From Actinomycetes bacterium (GTDB taxonomy: Bacteria > Actinomycetota > Actinomycetes > Mycobacteriales > Mycobacteriaceae): a stretch of DNA of 9,887 nucleotides. Below are positions 1 through 5,919 of the stretch, in pieces. Position 1 is the stretch's first letter, and each line of letters opens with the position of its first letter. The translations under genes and the position numbers were made by a program. The stretch lies in assembly GCA_022600695.1 (NCBI GenBank), contig JAHZJY010000014.1, positions 1 through 9,887 of the forward strand. Reading direction: 5' to 3'. The notes beneath the pieces are model-generated. The model ran no database searches. It worked only from the letters and a program-made list of their open reading frames with translations, and was not told the DNA's origin.

Positions 1-546
1 CAGATGAGTCTGGTCGACGGTGGTGGCCGGACCATGACCGTCTCGCAGTGGGACACCTACCTCGACGGGGTGTTCCCCTTGGACCGCAACCGGCTGACCC
101 GTGAGTGGTTCCACTCCGGGCGGGCCAAATACAATGTGGTCGGCCCCGGCGCCGAGGATTTCGCCGGCACCCTGGAACTCGGCTATCAGGTGGGCTTCCC
201 CTGGTCACTCGGGGTGGGGATCAACTTCAGCTACACCACGCCGAACATCCTGCTCGACGATGCCAGCCTGTCCCCGCTGGGCTTTGACCCGTTCGGCTCG
301 GTCATCACCCCGAACCTGTTCCCGGGTGTGTCGATCAGCTCGGATCTGGGCAACGGCCCGGGTATCCAGGAGGTCGCCACCTTCTCGGTCGACGTCACCG
401 GCCCGGAGGGCTCGGTGGCGGTGGCCAACGCCCACGGCACCGTGACCGGCGCGGCCGGCGGGGTGCTGCTACGTCCCTTCGCCCGGCTGATCTCGCAGAC
501 CGGCGACAGCGTCACCACCTACGGCGAAGCCTGGAACATGAACTAG
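1..546 (+). CDS. mspA: MspA-family outer-membrane porin (5' end outside the window)
   Basis: Octameric mycobacterial outer-membrane porin for small hydrophilic solutes. The reading frame is open at base 1. The first visible codon (Gln) aligns with about residue 5 of mature M. smegmatis MspA, so the signal peptide and the first four mature residues are missing, and the ATG at 4 is internal. Long blocks match MspA as I remember it: FPLDRNRLTREWFHSGRAKY, FPWSLGVGINFSYTTPNIL, SVITPNLFPGVSIS, DLGNGPGIQEVATFSVDV, and the C-terminus YGEAWNMN. The constriction pair equivalent to Asp90/Asp91 is present (256-261). The position of Asp93 is Ser, and the following loop is one residue longer than in MspA. 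Equivalents of Asp118, Asp134 and Glu139 are kept. The family call is near certain. Which paralogue (mspA, B, C or D type) is not decided by sequence; position beside mscL favours an mspC-like locus. Confidence 0.95.
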   Translation, partial: QMSLVDGGGRTMTVSQWDTYLDGVFPLDRNRLTREWFHSGRAKYNVVGPGAEDFAGTLELGYQVGFPWSLGVGINFSYTTPNILLDDASLSPLGFDPFGSVITPNLFPGVSISSDLGNGPGIQEVATFSVDVTGPEGSVAVANAHGTVTGAAGGVLLRPFARLISQTGDSVTTYGEAWNMN

Positions 547-562
547 TTGCGCGGCGAACAAG

Positions 563-590
563 GAGGCCCCCGGTGCGCACCGGGGGCCTC
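563..590. terminator. Bidirectional terminator hairpin between the porin gene and mscL
   Basis: A perfect 14-base inverted repeat (arm GAGGCCCCCGGTGC) starts 16 bases after the porin stop codon and ends 37 bases from the mscL stop codon. The two genes converge on it. No real T-run follows on either strand, which is usual for mycobacterial terminators. The dyad reads the same from both sides, so it could stop transcripts from both genes. Confidence 0.8.
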
Positions 591-627
591 ATTGGTTCGG
601 CAGGGGACGCGGGTCCCGGGTGCGGAG

Positions 628-1056
628 CTACCGCCTGATCCTCGGATCGGTGACCGGCTCAATAGCCGCGGAGGTGTCCGTGCCGCCGACCGCGTCCCGG
701 ATTTCGGTCAACAAGCGGGTCTGCTTATCCTCGGCCGACTCCTGCTCCTCGTCCGCCTTGGTGCGGATCTTGTTGTACGGCAGCACCACCAGGAAGTAGA
801 CGACCGCCGCCACCAGCGCGAAGTTGATGAACGCCGACAGCAGGATGTTGAGGTCGATGGTCTGGCCGCCACCGATGTCGAACTGGAGGATGCCGTACGA
901 GGTGTTCTCGTCGGCGCCGATCCGGTTGATCAGCGGTTGAATGATGCTGTCAGTGAATTTGGTGACCAACGCCGTGAACGCCGTACCGATGACGACGGCG
1001 ACCGCGAGGTCGACGATATTTCCCCTGGCGAGGAACTCCTTGAAACCCTTTAACAC
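628..1056 (-). CDS. mscL: Large-conductance mechanosensitive channel MscL
   Basis: Inner-membrane channel, a homopentamer in the M. tuberculosis structure, that opens under membrane tension and releases solutes during hypo-osmotic shock. The product is 142 residues; the M. tuberculosis protein is about 151. The N-terminus (V/M)[19 protein letters not shown] is almost identical to M. tuberculosis MscL and includes the gate residues Leu17 and Val21. TM1 spans about 15-43, the periplasmic loop carries [16 protein letters not shown] (55-70), and TM2 spans about 69-91, ending [12 protein letters not shown] charged cytoplasmic bundle follows, with LLTEIRD near 115-121. The start is the GTG at 1054-1056, because family homology begins there and a purine-rich ribosome binding site lies 6 bases upstream. 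An in-frame ATG 17 codons earlier adds residues unlike any MscL. Confidence 0.96.
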   Translation of the reverse strand: MLKGFKEFLARGNIVDLAVAVVIGTAFTALVTKFTDSIIQPLINRIGADENTSYGILQFDIGGGQTIDLNILLSAFINFALVAAVVYFLVVLPYNKIRTKADEEQESAEDKQTRLLTEIRDAVGGTDTSAAIEPVTDPRIRR

Positions 1057-1062
1057 GGTGAG

Positions 1063-1070
1063 CCTTTCTT
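1063..1070 (-). promoter_or_regulatory. Ribosome binding site that fixes the mscL start
   Basis: On the minus strand AAGAAAGG ends 6 bases before the GTG at 1056. This supports the GTG start over the upstream in-frame ATG at 1107. A TACGCT hexamer (minus strand, 1096-1101) could be a -10 element for mscL, but I see no convincing -35 partner. Confidence 0.6.
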
Positions 1071-1134
1071 TGCTGACTTGGATCAGGGCGTCGGGAGCGT
1101 AGCGCACCTGAGTATCCCGGCGGCCCGGACCGGC

Positions 1135-1788
1135 TCAGTGAATCGTCAACGTCACCGTCTGAACCAGCGTGGCGGCCGCCAGTGCCGTGGCCGCCGGCGC
1201 CGGAAGCGCGACCAGCACCACCCGATCGTCCCCGGATCCGATCGCCGTGGGGGCCGCAGACACCAGCACCACCACAGCCCCGGTCGCCACCACCCGCGGA
1301 CGGCTATCGCCGCTGGAGGAGGAAGCGCCCAGCACGTCGACAACATCGCCGGGACGCAACAAGTCCTGGACCGCGGAGTCGGCCAGGTGCAACGGCACCA
1401 CCCGGGCGTCTGGGCCGACGCTCATGTCGGCCAAACGGGGGCCCAACACCCGGGCGTCGGTGAGCACTTCGCCGCGTCGAACGGGTCCGGTGAGCCTGGC
1501 CCCGATAATCCCGTCCAGCGCAGTCTGAATCCCGTCCGGAAGCAGTGCTGCGGGGCGTTTCTGCAGTCCGACGTCATCTGCGGTCAGTGTGATCCCTGGA
1601 CTCAGATCCCGGACGGCGATCACCACCGGGCGTTGTGTGTCGGCTGGGTCCGGGCGCAATGCCGAGGCCCCGGCGAGTACAACCAGCAAACCCGCGACGA
1701 TGCGCCGCGCCAGCGTCGTGCGGATGAAATCGGGCCGAAGAAGGCGCGAAAGCCGACTCAGCAGGGTCGGGTCGAGGGCGGCACCCAT
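1135..1788 (-). CDS. SAF-domain protein, CpaB/RcpC-like (Rv0990c-type)
   Basis: A 217-residue protein of unproven function. It has a basic N-terminal segment (RLSRLLRPDFIRTTLARR, about 12-29), one hydrophobic membrane segment (about 30-44), then a SAF domain (about 53-115: VVIAVRDLSPGITLTADDV, then GPVRRGEVLT). The C-terminal half resembles the RcpC/CpaB pilus-assembly domain, with RVVPLHLADSAVQDLLRPGD near 129-148 followed by VVDVLG. CpaB proteins are periplasmic or outer-face parts of Flp/Tad pilus machines, but no pilus gene is visible here, so this is an orphan copy. Gene position matches M. tuberculosis Rv0990c. It lies 78 bp upstream of mscL and 64 bp downstream of ruc on the same strand. 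The ATG start lacks a ribosome binding site but is placed for a leaderless transcript. Family assignment is fairly sure; the role is unknown. Confidence 0.85.
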   Translation of the reverse strand: MGAALDPTLLSRLSRLLRPDFIRTTLARRIVAGLLVVLAGASALRPDPADTQRPVVIAVRDLSPGITLTADDVGLQKRPAALLPDGIQTALDGIIGARLTGPVRRGEVLTDARVLGPRLADMSVGPDARVVPLHLADSAVQDLLRPGDVVDVLGASSSSGDSRPRVVATGAVVVLVSAAPTAIGSGDDRVVLVALPAPAATALAAATLVQTVTLTIH

Positions 1789-1794
1789 GCCGAC

Positions 1795-1800
1795 ACGGTA
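1795..1800 (-). promoter_or_regulatory. Candidate -10 element giving a leaderless SAF-protein mRNA
   Basis: Read on the minus strand, TACCGT fits the mycobacterial SigA -10 pattern TANNNT and is separated by 6 bases from the ATG at 1788. Transcription would therefore start on or next to the A of the start codon. No Shine-Dalgarno-like sequence precedes this ATG, which agrees with a leaderless message. A short degenerate hexamer can occur by chance. Confidence 0.4.
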
Positions 1801-1852
1801 GGCGGCCCGGTCCGCGGTTGGCGTCGGCGCGACGGTGTGCTGTGGATAACCG

Positions 1853-2242
1853 CTAGCCGGAACTACTCGCGGCAGCGGTGGAACCGCTGGAACTCGGCGC
1901 GCCAGAGCCCGAGGACTTCTCCGAAGTCGAGGACTTACCGGAATTCGACGACTCCGAACCCGACTTCTCCGAACCGGACGACTTATCCGAACCCGACTTC
2001 TCCGAACCCGACTTCTCCGAACCCGACGACTTGTCCGCGCCTGCGCTCGCCGAACCCTTGCCGGACTCGCGACTGTCGTTGCGGTAGAAGCCGCTGCCCT
2101 TGAACACGACGCCGACGGAGTTGAATAACTTGCGCAGTCGACCGGAGCACTCCGGGCACGTGGTCAGGGCGTCATCGGTGAACGCCTGCACCGCGTCGAA
2201 CCGGTTGTCGCACTCGGTGCACGCGTAGCTGTAGTTCGGCAC
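1853..2242 (-). CDS. ruc: FmdB-type zinc-ribbon protein, redox chaperone Ruc (Rv0991c-type)
   Basis: A 129-residue protein. The N-terminal zinc ribbon (1-56) has two CxxC pairs (Cys8/Cys11, Cys29/Cys32) and the family signature MPNYSYAC...ECSGRLRKLF...GVVFKGSGFYRND. The rest (57-129) is a low-complexity tail of Ser, Gly, Lys and Glu, predicted disordered. M. tuberculosis Rv0991c (Ruc, about 110 residues) is reported to be a cytosolic chaperone activated by oxidation of its zinc-binding cysteines. It holds unfolded proteins for the Hsp70 system and is co-regulated with hsp60 and hsp70. The same zinc ligands and a disordered tail are seen here. The start is a GTG at 2240-2242 with GGAGG 5 bases upstream (2248-2252). 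A CIRCE-like operator lies 26 bp upstream, consistent with HrcA heat-shock control. The tail is enlarged by tandem DNA repeats. Confidence 0.9.
   Translation of the reverse strand: MPNYSYACTECDNRFDAVQAFTDDALTTCPECSGRLRKLFNSVGVVFKGSGFYRNDSRESGKGSASAGADKSSGSEKSGSEKSGSDKSSGSEKSGSESSNSGKSSTSEKSSGSGAPSSSGSTAAASSSG
1953..2033. repeat. 15/18-bp tandem repeats coding the Ser-Glu-Lys tail of Ruc
   Basis: Five head-to-tail units begin at 1953, 1968, 1986, 2001 and 2016. Three are the identical 15-mer TCCGAACCCGACTTC (1953, 1986, 2001). Two are 18-mers of the form TCCGAACCSGACGACTTR, with one extra codon (1968, 2016). All unit lengths are multiples of three, so copy-number change keeps the frame. On the minus strand they encode repeats of the type KSGSE and KSSGSE in the disordered tail. 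Confidence 0.9.
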
Positions 2243-2267
2243 GGGATCCTCCGGGGATGCTGAAGTG

Positions 2268-2294
2268 TTGGCACTCTATCGCGTCAAGTGCTAG
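2268..2294. promoter_or_regulatory. CIRCE-like operator (HrcA site) upstream of ruc
   Basis: Left arm TTGGCACTC (2268-2276), a 9-base spacer (2277-2285) and right arm AAGTGCTAG (2286-2294). The CIRCE consensus is TTAGCACTC-N9-GAGTGCTAA. The arms match at 8 of 9 and 7 of 9 positions, and the spacer is exactly 9. The site lies 26 bp before the ruc start and overlaps the stop codon of the folate gene. Within it, TAGAGT on the minus strand could be a -10 hexamer, so a bound repressor would block the promoter. This agrees with the reported co-regulation of Rv0991c with hsp60 and hsp70. Confidence 0.75.
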
Positions 2295-2901
2295 AACCGC
2301 CATCCGGCGACCGGCATTCCCCCAGGGGGATCACGCCGCCGGCCGGAGTCAGTGCGTGGGTCATCGTGGCATCGTGCGGATCGTGCGGCAATGCGTCGAG
2401 GATTTCGCGATCGCGCACGACGGCAATCAGTCGCGTTCCCGGCGCGCAGAACGGCAGCGACCGATCGTAGAAGCCGCCGCCGCGTCCCAGTCGTACGCCG
2501 TTGCGGTCCACCGCCACCGCCGGGACCAGAACCACCTGTGCCCGCGCCACTGCGATCGCCGGCAGCCACGGCTTTACGGGTTCGCGCAGGCCGAACGGCC
2601 CCGCAATCAGTGCCCCGCGCTCATAACGACCCCAGAGCAGGGGCAGGTGCGTGCCGTCGCCGGTGGTCTGGACAACCGGCAACAACACCGTTTCGCACAG
2701 TGCGGTCAGCGCGTCGAGCATCTCCGGCGAGCCCGGTTCGCTGCCTACCGGGAGGTATGCGCAGACCGTCTGGGCCCCGGCTACGGCCCGGTCCAGATGA
2801 TTGCGGAGTTGTTCCGCTTCGGTGCGCCGCAGCGCCTCCGGAACCTCGCGGCGGGCCGCCAGCAGTTTGCTGCGTAGGTCTGCTTTGGATCCGGCACGCA
2901 T
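2284..2901 (-). CDS. 5-formyltetrahydrofolate cyclo-ligase (MTHFS family)
   Basis: Cytosolic enzyme that converts 5-formyl-THF to 5,10-methenyl-THF using ATP, returning a dead-end folate to one-carbon metabolism. The 205-residue length is normal for the family. Seen in order: the N-terminal basic helix SKADLRSKLLAARRE (5-19); the folate-side motif AYLPVGSEP (48-56); LLPVV (73-77); and the phosphate-binding signature VPAVAVDRNGVRLGRGGGFYDR (126-147), whose GRGGGFYDR is the hallmark of the family. The position matches Rv0992c. The start is the ATG at 2899-2901, 62 bp from the divergent galU start; only a weak purine-rich stretch precedes it. The last bases overlap the CIRCE-like site of ruc, so read-through into ruc is possible in addition to ruc's own promoter. 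Confidence 0.94.
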   Translation of the reverse strand: MRAGSKADLRSKLLAARREVPEALRRTEAEQLRNHLDRAVAGAQTVCAYLPVGSEPGSPEMLDALTALCETVLLPVVQTTGDGTHLPLLWGRYERGALIAGPFGLREPVKPWLPAIAVARAQVVLVPAVAVDRNGVRLGRGGGFYDRSLPFCAPGTRLIAVVRDREILDALPHDPHDATMTHALTPAGGVIPLGECRSPDGGSST

Positions 2902-2951
2902 GCCCTACACCCTGTCAGCGACGCTCACATGGCGCCACCGGACGGACGGGT

Positions 2952-2957
2952 TAGGAT
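2952..2957 (+). promoter_or_regulatory. Candidate -10 element giving a leaderless galU mRNA
   Basis: TAGGAT fits TANNNT and is followed by 6 bases and then the galU ATG at 2964. That puts the expected transcription start on the start codon itself. No Shine-Dalgarno sequence precedes the ATG. I see no clear -35 box, which is common for mycobacterial SigA promoters. Confidence 0.55.
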
Positions 2958-2963
2958 CGTGCG

Positions 2964-3884
2964 ATGCCCAGCCCAAAGATTCTGATTCCGCGTACGGCGA
3001 TCGTGCCCGCGGCGGGTCTGGGAACTCGGTTCCTGCCTGCCACGAAGACAGTCCCCAAGGAGTTGCTGCCGGTGGTCGACACCCCCGGTATCGAGTTGGT
3101 CGCCGAAGAAGCCGCCGAAGCCGGTGCCGAGCGGTTGGTGATCGTCACCTCCGAGGGAAAAGACGGTGTCGTCGCGCACTTCGTCGAGGATCTGGTCCTC
3201 GAAGGCACGCTGGAAGCCCGCGGTAAGAAGACCATGCTGGAGAAGGTCCGGCGCGCACCGGCCCTGATCAAGGTGGAATCGGTGGTTCAGGCGGAACCGC
3301 TCGGGCTGGGCCATGCGGTGGGCTGCGTGGAACCGGTGTTGTCGCCCGATGAGGACGCGGTCGCGGTGTTGCTGCCCGATGACCTGGTGTTACCGATCGG
3401 CGTGCTGGAGATCATGGCCAAGGTGCGGGCCAAGCGCGGCGGTTCGGTGCTGTGCGCCATCGAAGTCGGGCCCGATGAGGTCAGCGCCTATGGGGTGTTC
3501 GATGTCGAGATCGTCCCTGATGCCGTGAATCCGAACGTGCTGCGGGTCAGGGGCATGGTGGAGAAGCCGTCGGCCGACGAGGCGCCGTCGCGCTATGTCG
3601 CTGCCGGGCGCTACCTGCTGGACCGCGCCATCTTCGGTGCGTTGCGACGGGTGGAACGCGGAGCGGGCGGTGAGATTCAGCTCACCGACGCCATCGCCTT
3701 GCTGATCTCCGAAGGCCACCCCGTGCACGTGGTGGTTCATCGGGGGTCTCGACACGACCTGGGAAATCCCGGCGGGTACCTCAAGGCTGCGGTTGACTTC
3801 GCGTTGGATCGTGATGACTATGGCCCCGCGTTGCGGCAGTGGCTGGTGGCGCGGCTGGGCCTGGCCGAGCAGACCGACCCCTAG
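2964..3884 (+). CDS. galU: UTP-glucose-1-phosphate uridylyltransferase GalU
   Basis: Makes UDP-glucose from UTP and glucose-1-phosphate in the cytosol, feeding trehalose, glycogen, polysaccharide and (through UDP-galactose) arabinogalactan synthesis. The 306-residue length is typical. Motifs in order: nucleotide-binding PAAGLGTRFLPATKTVPKEL (15-34); QAEPLGLGHAV (109-119); LPDD with the metal-binding Asp (137-140); YGVF (176-179); MVEKP (198-202); AAGRYLL (213-219); GEIQLTDAI (236-244); and the sugar-phosphate region HDLGNPGGYLKA (264-275). The position matches Rv0993. It is divergent from the folate cyclo-ligase gene and is the first gene of a plus-strand run; glp begins 48 bp after its stop. 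The ATG start is supported by homology and by the leaderless promoter geometry. Confidence 0.96.
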   Translation: MPSPKILIPRTAIVPAAGLGTRFLPATKTVPKELLPVVDTPGIELVAEEAAEAGAERLVIVTSEGKDGVVAHFVEDLVLEGTLEARGKKTMLEKVRRAPALIKVESVVQAEPLGLGHAVGCVEPVLSPDEDAVAVLLPDDLVLPIGVLEIMAKVRAKRGGSVLCAIEVGPDEVSAYGVFDVEIVPDAVNPNVLRVRGMVEKPSADEAPSRYVAAGRYLLDRAIFGALRRVERGAGGEIQLTDAIALLISEGHPVHVVVHRGSRHDLGNPGGYLKAAVDFALDRDDYGPALRQWLVARLGLAEQTDP

Positions 3885-3932
3885 CGGCTGCGGCGGGCCC
3901 GACTCGGGTTTCGAGGCAGAAAGGCGAGCGCC

Positions 3933-5177
3933 GTGCGTTCGGTGGAGGAACAGCAGGCCAGGGTGACCGCTGCCGCGGTGGCCCCGAGGCCGGTGCGGGT
4001 GCCCATTGCGGAGGCCCAGGGTCTGATGTGCGCCGAAGAAGTCGTCACCGAGCACCCCATGCCGGGTTTCGATCAGGCCGCGATCGATGGTTACGCGGTG
4101 CGCAGTGTCGATGTCAGCACCGCCGGCAGCCAAAACGGCGATGCCGAGATCGTGCTCCCGGTCATGGGAGTGATCGAGGCCGGCGCGCGCACGCCCAGTC
4201 GGCTCCAGCCCAAGCAGGCCGCACGCATCCAGACCGGTGCCCCGATGCCCACACTGGCCGATGCCGTGTTGCCGCTGCGGTGGACCGATGGGGGCGGAAC
4301 CCGGGTCCAGATTCTGCGCGGGGTTCGTTCGGGCGCCTATGTGCGCCGGGCCGGTGACGATGTCCAACCCGGGGACGTGGCGGTTCGGGCCGGGGTGATG
4401 ATCGGCGCCGCGCAGGTGGGTTTGATGGCCGCGGTCGGCCGGGAGCGGGTGCTGGTGCACCCGCGTCCGCGGGTGGCCGTGCTCAGCGTCGGCGGCGAAC
4501 TGGTCGATATCTCTCGTTCGCCGGGCAACGGGCAGGTCTACGACGTCAACTCCTACGCTCTGGCGGCGGCCGCGCGGGACGCGGGTGCCGAGGTGACCCG
4601 CGTCGGCATCATCAGCACGGATCCGAAGGAGTTGCGCGAGGTCGTCGAGAGCCATCTCAACCGCAGCGAGGTCGTGGTCATCTCCGGTGCGGTCGGCGGC
4701 GCGGCCGCCGAGAACCTCCGGACGGTACTGTCCGCGCTCGGCAGCATGGAGGTCACCCGGATCGCGATGCATCCGGGCTCGGTTCAGGGTTTCGGTCAGC
4801 TGGGGCCGGAAGGGGTTCCGACGTTCCTGTTGCCGGCCAACCCGGTGAGCGCGCTGGTTGTGTTCGAGGTCATGGTGCGTCCGCTGATCCGCCTCTCGCT
4901 GGGTAAGCGTCAGCCGTTACGCCGGATGGTCCGGGCCCGGACCATCCAGCCGATTGCCTCGGTGGCCCAGCGCTCCGGATATCTCCGCGGGCAGTTGTTG
5001 CGCGACCAGGACACCGGGGATTATCTGGTCGAGGTGATCGGCGACACGCCCGGCGGATCCTCGCATCTGCTGGCCTCGTTGGCCGAGGCCAATTGTTTGG
5101 TGATCGTTCCCGCCGAGGTGACCGAGATTTCGGCCGGTGAGTTCGTCGACGTCGCGTTCCTGTCCCAGCGAGGCTGA
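3933..5177 (+). CDS. glp: Gephyrin-like molybdotransferase Glp (MoeA1-type), probable FtsZ partner
   Basis: A 414-residue MoeA/gephyrin-fold protein: domains I/II with PGFDQAAIDGYAVRS (44-58) and TGAPMPTLADAVL (101-113), the MoCF domain (about 176-318), and the C-terminal barrel domain IV (about 327-410). True MoeA inserts molybdate into adenylated molybdopterin. Here several MoCF motifs have diverged from E. coli MoeA: STGDEL is SVGGEL (185-190), SGGVSVGEADY is SGAVGGAAAEN (251-261), KPGKP is HPGSV (280-284), and LPGNPVS is LPANPVS (300-306). In Corynebacterium the equivalent protein (Glp) binds FtsZ and a membrane receptor, GlpR, whose gene lies two genes downstream here. The position matches Rv0994 (moeA1). 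The start is a GTG with a purine-rich AGAAAGGCGAG upstream. rimJ follows after 6 bp, indicating an operon. Family is certain; a divisome role is inferred from homology, the eroded motifs and the neighbour. Confidence 0.93.
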   Translation: MRSVEEQQARVTAAAVAPRPVRVPIAEAQGLMCAEEVVTEHPMPGFDQAAIDGYAVRSVDVSTAGSQNGDAEIVLPVMGVIEAGARTPSRLQPKQAARIQTGAPMPTLADAVLPLRWTDGGGTRVQILRGVRSGAYVRRAGDDVQPGDVAVRAGVMIGAAQVGLMAAVGRERVLVHPRPRVAVLSVGGELVDISRSPGNGQVYDVNSYALAAAARDAGAEVTRVGIISTDPKELREVVESHLNRSEVVVISGAVGGAAAENLRTVLSALGSMEVTRIAMHPGSVQGFGQLGPEGVPTFLLPANPVSALVVFEVMVRPLIRLSLGKRQPLRRMVRARTIQPIASVAQRSGYLRGQLLRDQDTGDYLVEVIGDTPGGSSHLLASLAEANCLVIVPAEVTEISAGEFVDVAFLSQRG

Positions 5178-5183
5178 CATCCG

Positions 5184-5837
5184 GTGAACCTGTGGGGCAA
5201 TGGTTCCGCCCGGCCGGGTTGGCCCGCGACGGTGGGTCCGTTGCGGGTGTCCGGCGGGCTGGTGAGGTTGCGACCAGTGCGTATGCGCGACGGTGCCCGA
5301 TGGAGCCGACTCCGACTGGCGGAGCGGCACAACCTTGAGCCATGGGAGCCCTCTGCGGAGCTCGATTGGACTGCGCGACATGCCATGTCGGCATGGCCGC
5401 CGATGTATTCCGGGCTTCGGGCGGAGGCGCGCAAGGGGCGCATGCTGCCCTACGCCATCGACGTTGACGGACGGTTCCGCGGCCAGCTGACGATCGGCAA
5501 TGTCAGTCACGGTTCATTGCGGTCGGCATGGGTCGGCTACTGGGTGTCGGCCGAGGTCACCGGCGGTGGCGTGGCCACCGGGGCAGTGGCCTTGAGCCTG
5601 GACCACTGCTTCGGGCCGGTAGGGCTGCACCGGGTAGAGGCCACGGTGCGCCCGGAGAACGTGCCTAGCCGCAAAGTGCTGGCCAAGGTCGGATTCCGGG
5701 AGGAAGGCCTGCTGAAGCGCTATCTCAATGTCGACGGCGGGTGGCGGGACCATCTTCTGGTGGCGATGACCGCCGAGGAGGTCGACGGCTCCGTGGCAGC
5801 CGGATTGGTGCGACGGGGCCTGGCCACCTGGCACTGA
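5184..5837 (+). CDS. rimJ: GNAT-family N-acetyltransferase, RimJ/RimL type
   Basis: A 217-residue GNAT protein expected to transfer acetyl from acetyl-CoA to an amino group, in RimJ/RimL enzymes the N-terminus of a ribosomal protein; the real substrate here is unknown. Seen: the opening strand VRLRPVRMRDGARWSRLR (27-44); ideal RimJ-like segment HNLEPWEPS (49-57); central strands IDVDGRFRGQLTIGNV (92-107) and AWVGYWVSAEVTGGGVATGA (115-134), where the acetyl-CoA pyrophosphate loop should lie; and the family-typical end HRVEATVRPENVPSRKVLAK (149-168), VGFREEGLLKRYLNVDGGWRDHLLVAM (169-195). The position matches Rv0995 (rimJ). The GTG start is 6 bp after the glp stop, with AGCGAGG as a plausible ribosome binding site, so the two are probably translated from one message. 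A start slightly further downstream cannot be excluded, because the first 20 or so residues are not conserved family sequence. Confidence 0.9.
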   Translation: MNLWGNGSARPGWPATVGPLRVSGGLVRLRPVRMRDGARWSRLRLAERHNLEPWEPSAELDWTARHAMSAWPPMYSGLRAEARKGRMLPYAIDVDGRFRGQLTIGNVSHGSLRSAWVGYWVSAEVTGGGVATGAVALSLDHCFGPVGLHRVEATVRPENVPSRKVLAKVGFREEGLLKRYLNVDGGWRDHLLVAMTAEEVDGSVAAGLVRRGLATWH

Positions 5838-5874
5838 GACACCGCCGGGTAGGTACCCCGAAACCCCGCCGCGT

Positions 5875-5898
5875 TGTTACGAATGTGACATTTGTGAC
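5875..5898 (-). promoter_or_regulatory. Three tandem 9-mers resembling MtrA response-regulator boxes
   Basis: Read on the minus strand from 5898, three head-to-tail 9-base units each begin with the core GTCACA, GTCACA and GTAACA. The core period is exactly 9 (5893-5898, 5884-5889, 5875-5880). Published MtrA sites are direct repeats of a 9-mer of the GTCACA type in mycobacteria and GTAAC-N4-GTAAC in Streptomyces, as I recall. The block lies about 78 bp upstream of the candidate sepX/glpR -10. This is inference from motif and spacing only. Confidence 0.55.
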
Positions 5899-5919
5899 TG
5901 TTGGTGCTTGTCATCCGCG

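Noticed and set aside
1057..1107. Upstream in-frame ATG extending MscL by 17 residues
   Set aside because: The added residues match no MscL; family homology starts at the GTG at 1056, which has a well-spaced ribosome binding site.
1878..2087. Acidic plus-strand reading frame with repeated SEPD-type units
   Set aside because: It is the antisense shadow of the repeat-coded Ser/Glu/Lys tail of Ruc, with no ribosome binding site or homology of its own.
3390..4772. Long 460-codon minus-strand open frame across galU and glp
   Set aside because: An artefact of high GC at third codon positions; the plus-strand products are clear homologues, and this product is His/Arg-rich with no recognisable domain.
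5838..5842. GACAC, the core of WhiA/WhiB-type sites
   Set aside because: A single 5-mer is expected often by chance and has no second copy at a meaningful spacing.
5884..5898. CRP/GlxR-type site suggested by TGTGA motifs
   Set aside because: The two TGTGA copies are direct repeats, not TGTGA-N6-TCACA inverted repeats, so a phased MtrA-type reading fits better.
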